From: Aquidulcibacter paucihalophilus
GTDB lineage: Bacteria > Pseudomonadota > Alphaproteobacteria > Caulobacterales > Aquidulcibacteraceae
Direction: 5' to 3'
Assembly: GCF_002105465.1 (NCBI RefSeq)
Contig: NZ_NCSQ01000159.1
Location: 1 to 43,091, forward strand
Length of the DNA stretch: 43,091 bases
Position numbers and translations under genes: made by a program. This document shows positions 36,486 to 43,091 of the stretch, in pieces (position 1 is the stretch's first letter; every line of letters begins with the position of its first letter). Under the pieces are notes generated by a model, which was given only the letters and a program-made list of their open reading frames with translations, did not search any database and was not told the origin of the DNA.

Positions 36486-36701
36486 GGATATGCTCGCTGA
36501 TTGCGGGAAGAAATTGGTTGCGCAGCGTTTAGCATTTGAGCGCCCAGCATGCAAAGCACTGCAACAGTCGGTCTATCACCTCGCCGTGATCAAAAATGTT
36601 CCGTGCAGTGGGTCATCCATTTCTGTTACCGCTGCGTTAGCGGGGCGCATCGTAGGCAAGGTCGATACCGGGCGCACCTGATACAGGAGAGGGAACAAGA
36701 G

Positions 36702-37490
36702 ATGCTCAAAGAACTCATGATTGGACTGGGTGCGTTAGCGGCTTCTGGTGCCGCCATGGCCCAAACCGCGCCAACGGCGGATGCCTTATGCTCGAAAGGC
36801 GAAATTGTTACGGTGCGCTTCAATGAGATCAAGCCGACTGGCACCATTGAAGGCTTTACTGCGGCAGCAGTGGCGAACCAGAAATTCTATCGCGACAAAG
36901 GCATGAATGGAAATGTCCAATTGGTTGGTCGGGCCATGGTGCGCGATGCCGCGACAGGCACGTGGTCCTTCTCGGATAAACGGGTTTCCACCGCCCATGT
37001 GAATCCCCCCGGTGGCCGCGGCGACCCGAATGACCCAGCTTGGAAAGCGTTTGTGGCGCAATATGACGCCAATACGACCGTCACCGCCCAGCAGATGTTC
37101 TGCTACACCCCCGCAATCGATGAAACGGCGACCATTACCGCCGAAATCAAAAAGTTTGAGCAAGCCTGGGCCGATAAGGCCGCCGCAGGCGATGCCGCTG
37201 GCTTAGGGGCTCTCTTGGATGACAGCTATATCAGCTCTGGCAAAGCCAAGCCGGAGACGAAGGCCGATATTTTGGCCAATACGGCTGACCCGAAAAAGCG
37301 CCCGGCTTCGGTCAAGATCAGCGATGTCACGGTCAAGGTTGACGGCTCCTTTGCCTTCGCACAAGGCGTTTGGACCGAAACGGGCAAGGACGGCAAGGTG
37401 ACGGCTTTGTCCTTCTTTGACGTCTGGAAACAAGACCGCGCCGGCAATTGGAAGGCCATGATGAGCCAAGTTGGGCCCGTGGGCTCCTGA
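36702..37490 (+). CDS. secreted NTF2/SnoaL-like (DUF4440-type) protein inside the atp cluster
   Basis: A 262-residue protein with a signal peptide (MLKELMIGLGALAASGAAMAQ, cut near 20). The first mature part (about 22-140) has no family I know and carries two Cys (DALCSKGE, QQMFCYTP) that may form a disulfide. The second part (about 145-258) looks like an NTF2-fold DUF4440/SnoaL domain: IKKFEQAWADKAAAGDAAGLGALLDDSYISS, ADILANTADP, VKVDGSFAFAQGVWTETG, FFDVWKQDRAGNWKAMMSQ. The start at 36702 follows AGGAGAGGGA. It is oriented against atpC and atpD, hence an insertion or rearrangement within an otherwise conserved operon. Confidence 0.75.
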   Translation: MLKELMIGLGALAASGAAMAQTAPTADALCSKGEIVTVRFNEIKPTGTIEGFTAAAVANQKFYRDKGMNGNVQLVGRAMVRDAATGTWSFSDKRVSTAHVNPPGGRGDPNDPAWKAFVAQYDANTTVTAQQMFCYTPAIDETATITAEIKKFEQAWADKAAAGDAAGLGALLDDSYISSGKAKPETKADILANTADPKKRPASVKISDVTVKVDGSFAFAQGVWTETGKDGKVTALSFFDVWKQDRAGNWKAMMSQVGPVGS

Positions 37491-37520
37491 TTTAGGACAA
37501 CCTCCAAAGTCCTAAAACTA

Positions 37521-37551
37521 AAAGGCCCCGTAGCAGCGCTACGGGGCCTTT
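37521..37551. terminator. perfect bidirectional terminator between atpD and the inserted gene
   Basis: AAAGGCCCCGTAGC (37521-37534) is exactly complementary to 37538-37551 around a 3-base loop (AGC), with A-rich sequence on the left and TTTCTTT on the right. It serves the plus-strand gene ending at 37490 and the atpD transcript ending at 37576. Confidence 0.92.
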
Positions 37552-37575
37552 CTTTAACGGATGTGTCTCACGCGC

Positions 37576-39286
<1,711 letters not shown>

Positions 39287-39318
39287 CTCAGATCTCCAGC
39301 GACCCCTTATATCATAGT

Positions 39319-40200
39319 TTACACCGCCTGCGCACCCGCGATAATTTCTGTCAATTCGGTGGTAATCATGGCCTGACGCTTGCGGTTCATTTGCAAGGTC
39401 AGTTTCTTGATCAGGTCGCCGGCGTTGCGGGTTGCGTTATCCATGGCCCCCATTTGGGCCCCATAGAAGCCAGCCGCATTTTCCAGCAAAGCGCCCAAAA
39501 TCTGGCTGTCGAGATAGCGTGGCAGCAAAGCTTCCAAAATCGCTTCCTCGCCCGGCTCATAGCTATAGACGCCGCCGCCCGTATCCGAGGTGGCAACCCC
39601 TTCGGGTGCCACAACTGGGATCAATTGCTGGACAGTCGCCACTTGGCTGATGACCGATTTAAAGCGCGAAAACACCAGATGTGCGACGTCAAACTCACCG
39701 GCGTCGAACATTTCAACCAATTTATGGCTGACTTGTGCGCTCTGGGCCGAACCCAGGGTGCGAACGCCGGCAAACTCAATATGGCCAACCGACAAAGACG
39801 CATAAATGCGCTTTAATTGGTCGCGACCCTTCTTGCCCACGGTCAAGATTTTGACTGTCTTGCCCTGCGCTTGCAGACCGACGATGAGGTCACGGGCCTT
39901 TTTGACGATATTGGTGTTGAACCCGCCGCACAGGCCGCGCTCTGAGGTAGCCACCACCACCAGATGGACCTGATCCTTGCCAGAGCCCCGCAACAGCTTG
40001 GGAGCCGCGTCAGAGCCCTGTACGGAACTTGCCAGATTGGCCACGGTCCCGGCGACTTTTTCACTATAGGGGCGCGCTGCTTCGGCGGCCTCTTGCGCAC
40101 GCTTCAGCTTTGCCGCCGCCACCATCTGCATGGCTTTGGTGATCTTCTGCGTCGACTTCACCGAAGCGATGCGCGTGCGAAAGTCCTTTAAGCTGGCCAT
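39319..40200 (-). CDS. atpG: F1 ATP synthase gamma subunit
   Basis: Rotating central shaft of F1, 293 residues. The N-terminal helix MASLKDFRTRIASVKSTQKITKAM and the C-terminal helix MDNATRNAGDLIKKLTLQMNRKRQAMITTELTEIIAGA form the coiled coil that penetrates the alpha-beta hexamer; SERGLCGGFNTNIVK marks the globular part. It follows atpA by 24 bases. Confidence 0.97.
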   Translation of the reverse strand: MASLKDFRTRIASVKSTQKITKAMQMVAAAKLKRAQEAAEAARPYSEKVAGTVANLASSVQGSDAAPKLLRGSGKDQVHLVVVATSERGLCGGFNTNIVKKARDLIVGLQAQGKTVKILTVGKKGRDQLKRIYASLSVGHIEFAGVRTLGSAQSAQVSHKLVEMFDAGEFDVAHLVFSRFKSVISQVATVQQLIPVVAPEGVATSDTGGGVYSYEPGEEAILEALLPRYLDSQILGALLENAAGFYGAQMGAMDNATRNAGDLIKKLTLQMNRKRQAMITTELTEIIAGAQAV

Positions 40201-40224
40201 GGATTGCTTCCTTCAGCCCCGCTC

Positions 40225-41766
40225 TTAAGCAAACGTCTTGGCGAAATCATCAAGCGCTTCTTTGATACGCGCTTCGATGTTGTCGGCCTTGATGTCCAGC
40301 TTGGTTTTGATCGCGTCAGACAGGTCCTTATACTTGCCGCGCAACGCCGCCTTCAATTCGGCTTCATAGCGCTTGATGTCGCTGACGGCGACATTGTCCA
40401 AATAGCCCTTGGTACCTGCATAGATCAGAACAACCTGATCTTCGACGGCCACGGGCGAGAACTGGTCTTGCTTCAGCATTTCAGTCAGGCGCGCACCGCG
40501 AGCCAGCAAGCGCTGGGTAGAGGCGTCCAAGTCCGAACCGAACTTCGCAAAGGCGGCCATTTCCCGGTACTGGGCCAATTCACCCTTAATCGGACCGGCC
40601 ACTTGCTTCATCGCCTTAACTTGAGCCGACGAGCCCACGCGCGACACCGACAGGCCGACGTTCACAGCTGGACGCACGCCTTGATAGAACAAGTCGGTTT
40701 CCAAGAAGATTTGGCCGTCGGTGATCGAGATCACATTGGTTGGAATATAGGCCGACACGTCGTTGGCTTGGGTTTCGATGATCGGCAAAGCGGTCAAGGA
40801 GCCCGAACCATTGTCTTCGTTCAGCTTTGCAGCGCGCTCAAGCAAGCGCGAGTGCAGATAGAAAACGTCGCCTGGATAAGCTTCGCGACCGGGTGGACGA
40901 CGCAGCAACAGAGACATCTGGCGATAAGCCACAGCTTGCTTGGACAAATCGTCATAGATCATCAAAGCATGCATGCCGTTGTCGCGGAAATATTCGCCCA
41001 TGGCGCAAGCCGAAAACGGTGCCAAGAACTGCAGCGGCGCAGGCTCAGACGCGGTTGCGGCCACGATGATCGAATACTTCAAAGCACCCGATTCTTCCAG
41101 GGTTTTTACCAATTGGGCAACGGTCGAACGCTTTTGGCCGATCACGACATAGACGCAATACAGCTTCTGGCTTTCAGGTGCATTCGTGTCATGGGCTTCG
41201 CGCTGATACAAGATCGCGTCGATGGCGATGGCGGTCTTACCGGTTTGACGGTCGCCAATGATCAATTCGCGTTGGCCGCGACCGATGGGGATCAGCGCGT
41301 CGATCGACTTAATCCCGGTCTGCATCGGCTCATGCACCGACTTACGGGGGATAATGCCGGGGGCCTTTACGTCCACCTGCTTGCGCTCGGCTTCGATGTC
41401 GACCAGCGGACCCTTGCCATCGATGGGTTCACCCAAGGGGTTCAGCACGCGACCGAGAAGGCCTTTGCCGACAGGAACCGACACGATTTCGCCAAGGCGC
41501 TTGACGGTGTCGCCTTCCTTGATGGCGCGGTCTTCGCCGAAGATCACGACGCCGACATTGTCGCGCTCAAGGTTCAAGGCCATGCCTTTGATGCCGCCTG
41601 GGAACTCAACCATTTCGCCCGCTTGGACGCTGTCGAGGCCATAGACCCGGGCGATACCGTCACCAACGGACAACACGGTGCCGACGTCAGCAACAGCTGC
41701 CTCAGCGCCGAAGTTTTTGATTTGATCCTTCAGGATCGCGGAAATTTCTGCGGCGCGGATGTCCAT
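40225..41766 (-). CDS. atpA: F1 ATP synthase alpha subunit
   Basis: Non-catalytic nucleotide-binding subunit of F1, 513 residues. The N-terminal [19 protein letters not shown] is the stator-contacting helix. P-loop [10 protein letters not shown] begins at 171, followed by [14 protein letters not shown] and the signature [41 protein letters not shown] leads into the C-terminal helical domain. It starts 3 bases after the atpH stop. Confidence 0.98.
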   Translation of the reverse strand: MDIRAAEISAILKDQIKNFGAEAAVADVGTVLSVGDGIARVYGLDSVQAGEMVEFPGGIKGMALNLERDNVGVVIFGEDRAIKEGDTVKRLGEIVSVPVGKGLLGRVLNPLGEPIDGKGPLVDIEAERKQVDVKAPGIIPRKSVHEPMQTGIKSIDALIPIGRGQRELIIGDRQTGKTAIAIDAILYQREAHDTNAPESQKLYCVYVVIGQKRSTVAQLVKTLEESGALKYSIIVAATASEPAPLQFLAPFSACAMGEYFRDNGMHALMIYDDLSKQAVAYRQMSLLLRRPPGREAYPGDVFYLHSRLLERAAKLNEDNGSGSLTALPIIETQANDVSAYIPTNVISITDGQIFLETDLFYQGVRPAVNVGLSVSRVGSSAQVKAMKQVAGPIKGELAQYREMAAFAKFGSDLDASTQRLLARGARLTEMLKQDQFSPVAVEDQVVLIYAGTKGYLDNVAVSDIKRYEAELKAALRGKYKDLSDAIKTKLDIKADNIEARIKEALDDFAKTFA

Positions 41767-41769
41767 GCC

Positions 41770-42330
41770 TCAGGCCCCCTTCATCGCAATTTTGAGTGCG
41801 TCGAGTTTAGATTTGACAGAATCGTCGAACAGCCTGGAACCAACCTTGACGACGAGGCCGCCAAGAAGTTCAGGCTTTAGCGTGGTTTCTACATCAACCG
41901 GTGCCTTGAAGGCCCGGCCGAGTGCTTCAGTCAGGCTCTTGAGTTGTTCATCACTCAAGGGCTCTGCAGTCGAGACTTCGGCCAAAACAGCGCCACGTGC
42001 CTGGGCTGCTAAGCCCAAGAATGCCGCCAGCATGCCGCCCAAGTCCGCCGAACGACGGTTTTGGGCCACAAGGCCGAGAAAGTTTTGCGTGATGGCGTTT
42101 GCCTTCATCTTTTTGGCGATGGCACCAAGAGCTGCGGCCTTTTGCTCCACCGGGAACAGCGGGCTGGTCAAGGCAGCGCGCAGGTCCGCGCTGTTCTGCC
42201 AAGCGGCCAAGAGCGCCTTCGCGTCTTGCTCCACAGCAGCAACCTTCTTGGATTCAGTCGCCAAGTCGAACAGCGCCGCGCCATAGCGCTGCGCTGCTTC
42301 ACTGATGGCGCTGCGATTTGATCCACTCAA
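41770..42330 (-). CDS. atpH: F1 ATP synthase delta subunit
   Basis: Peripheral-stalk subunit joining F1 to the b subunits, 186 residues. The N-terminal helical bundle has AQRYGAALFDLA, followed by SADLRAALTSPLFPVEQKAAAL and NFLGLVAQNRR. The C-terminal domain ends with LKPELLGGLVVKVGSRLFDDSVKSKLDALKIAM, the OSCP/delta signature. It is first gene of the F1 cluster; the Fo genes are elsewhere, as usual in alphaproteobacteria. I see no convincing promoter in the 220 bases upstream. Confidence 0.96.
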   Translation of the reverse strand: MSGSNRSAISEAAQRYGAALFDLATESKKVAAVEQDAKALLAAWQNSADLRAALTSPLFPVEQKAAALGAIAKKMKANAITQNFLGLVAQNRRSADLGGMLAAFLGLAAQARGAVLAEVSTAEPLSDEQLKSLTEALGRAFKAPVDVETTLKPELLGGLVVKVGSRLFDDSVKSKLDALKIAMKGA

Positions 42331-42551
42331 AGGGTCTACTCACGTGTAAGACACGCCAAAGCTACCAGACTGAGCGAGGGCGTGCACATTAGATTAAAGG
42401 AACAAAATCAGGCGATTCGATACCACTGGTCTCGAAGCTGCTTTGTGGTGGGTGGCGTCTAGCATGCGATAGGCGCATTCGCAACATTGGGGAGGCAGGC
42501 AGTTGCAGGGGGGTTGGGGCGTCCGAGGCCGAAAATACGATCTGTCAGCGA
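42331..42551. other. intergenic region upstream of atpH
   Basis: About 220 bases that should contain the atp promoter. I see no clear paired promoter boxes, no RNA gene and no open frame worth reporting. The primosome gene priA, often found beside atpH in alphaproteobacteria, is not present here. Confidence 0.4.
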
Positions 42552-42923
42552 CTAAGGCTTGGCTTGATCCCCGACAACCGATTTCGCTAGGCCGCCACTG
42601 ACGCCGGCCAAGCGCTCAACCTGTGTCCAAAGAGCTGCACCGCCATTGAATGGTGCGCACGCAAAATGCAACGCATCGGGCATTTTCAAATTTCCCTGCG
42701 CGCGTATTTAGGCCGCTTGGCGGAAGATAGATTCATTTAAATCAAGGGTTGCCACGCGTTTGAACAAGGCTTCATAGTCTTGAACGGCAAAGCTAATCCC
42801 GCTCGTGAGCGGGGCAAGCAAACACTCGGCCATGACCAGGTGCGAGACCGCAAACTGCGCCTCTGGTTGGCTCGCCAGTGCCTTGATAACATTGCCGTGA
42901 AACCGCGACCGCAACCGGTGCAT
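42552..42923 (-). pseudogene. broken VapC-type PIN-domain toxin
   Basis: Reading on the minus strand from about 42923, the frame gives NVIKALASQPEAQFAVSHL, VMAECLLAPL (conserved central Glu), FAVQDYEALFKRV and ESIFRQAA. Then comes a TAA at 42708-42710. Continuing in the same frame past this stop gives IRAQGNLKMPDALHFACA (the PIN-domain Asp motif), AALWTQVERLAGVSGGLA and a natural TAG at 42552. So the C-terminal two thirds of a PIN-domain ribonuclease is preserved in one frame, broken by one nonsense codon. The N-terminal third with the first catalytic Asp is not recognisable and is replaced by palindromic sequence. No antitoxin is seen. The toxin is almost certainly inactive. Confidence 0.8.
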
Positions 42924-42951
42924 TCCGTGCGGATTGCACCCTACGGCGCGA
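42917..42951. repeat. short imperfect palindrome, dispersed-repeat type
   Basis: GGTGCATTCCG (42917-42927) and CGGATTGCACC (42930-42940) pair at 10 of 11 positions around a 2-base loop, followed by CTACGGCGCGA. The right half resembles the right arm of the element at 27604-27612. Confidence 0.55.
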
Positions 42952-42984
42952 CGCGCATGTCTGTGCCACAAAGTCCCGGTGGGG

Positions 42985-43015
42985 TCCCCGCTCGAAGCTC
43001 ACGCTTCGGCGGGGA
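42985..43015. repeat. 13-bp palindrome with one bulged base
   Basis: TCCCCGC (42985-42991) pairs with GCGGGGA (43009-43015), and CGAAGC (42993-42998) with GCTTCG (43003-43008), leaving one bulged T and a 4-base loop. It lies next to the truncated end of the vapC remnant and has no T-tract, so it looks like a repetitive palindrome rather than a terminator. Confidence 0.6.
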
Positions 43016-43091
43016 CGACACGGTTTGGAAGATGTTAGATTTTACGCGAGGCGTGTCATCAAGTCAGTTGTGGAATTGAGATTTGTATTGG

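Noticed and set aside
36549..36701. N-terminal extension of the NTF2-like protein
   Set aside because: The extension lacks family character and would bury the signal peptide; AGGAGAGGGA before the ATG at 36702 settles the start.
40204..41880. A 558-residue plus-strand open frame
   Set aside because: It is antisense to atpA and carries only complement-derived composition; no ribosome-binding site or motif.
42793..43002. A 69-residue minus-strand frame beside the vapC remnant
   Set aside because: It is a shifted frame across the PIN remnant and two palindromes, with no similarity to an antitoxin or any other protein.

Overview
This window looks like a stretch of core chromosome from an alphaproteobacterium of moderately high GC. 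The evidence is a circularly permuted two-piece tmRNA, an alpha-type SspB, a DUF2125 protein, a short HisG paired with HisZ, an unusual histidyl-tRNA synthetase motif 2, and CoA-acylating MmsA. Several local gene orders (zinc-ribbon protein / ftsE-ftsX-DUF218-plsC, and rplU-rpmA-GNAT / obgE-proB) also fit this class. I cannot name the genus. No prophage, insertion sequence, CRISPR array or obvious defence island is visible. The only clear accessory debris is a dead VapC-type toxin gene with short palindromic repeats at the right edge.

Layout. 1-3282: the end of alkB, zapE, a small membrane protein and mmsA. 3523-6993: a large secreted trypsin-like autotransporter. 7122-10254: an acyltransferase, then obgE-proB. 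10264-13949: a small unknown protein, an alpha/beta hydrolase and a chemoreceptor. 14015-15923 (minus): rplU-rpmA, then two GNAT acetyltransferases. 16119-20310 (minus): a tightly overlapping ftsE-ftsX-DUF218-plsC-DUF2125 operon, divergent from a zinc-ribbon protein and hpt. 21776-23988: two small membrane proteins, a cobalamin adenosyltransferase and an OmpA-like protein. 24202-27513: hisS-hisZ-hisG. 27627-28570 (minus): sspB and a thioesterase. 28950-29603: an unfamiliar protein with candidate Cys/His/Asp residues. 29680-29960 (minus): ssrA. 30004-32611: a hydrolase with Cys at the nucleophile position, a secreted tandem YdhR-like protein and a divergent LysR regulator. 32608-35944: mrp, divergent from hflK-hflC. 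36084-42330 (minus): the F1 ATP synthase genes, interrupted at two places. 42552-43091: the vapC remnant and repeats.

How the genes work together. ssrA, sspB and hflKC all belong to protein quality control: tmRNA tags stalled nascent chains, SspB delivers tagged proteins to ClpXP, and HflKC modulates FtsH. The adenosyltransferase makes adenosylcobalamin, which could serve a methylmalonyl-CoA mutase elsewhere, while MmsA feeds propionyl-CoA into the same part of metabolism. HisZ and HisG together catalyse the first step of histidine synthesis, next to the synthetase that uses histidine.

Most worth a second look: (i) atpC is cut off from atpD by an opposite-strand gene and a perfect bidirectional terminator; (ii) an attenuator-like set of mutually exclusive hairpins lies between rpmA and the GNAT genes; (iii) the permuted tmRNA carries the tag ANDNFAQDVRLAA; (iv) an 18-bp perfect palindrome overlaps a promoter beside the LysR gene; (v) a hydrolase has Cys in place of the nucleophile Ser; (vi) a vapC pseudogene reads in frame through one stop codon. 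I did not find a convincing wholly new multi-gene system.
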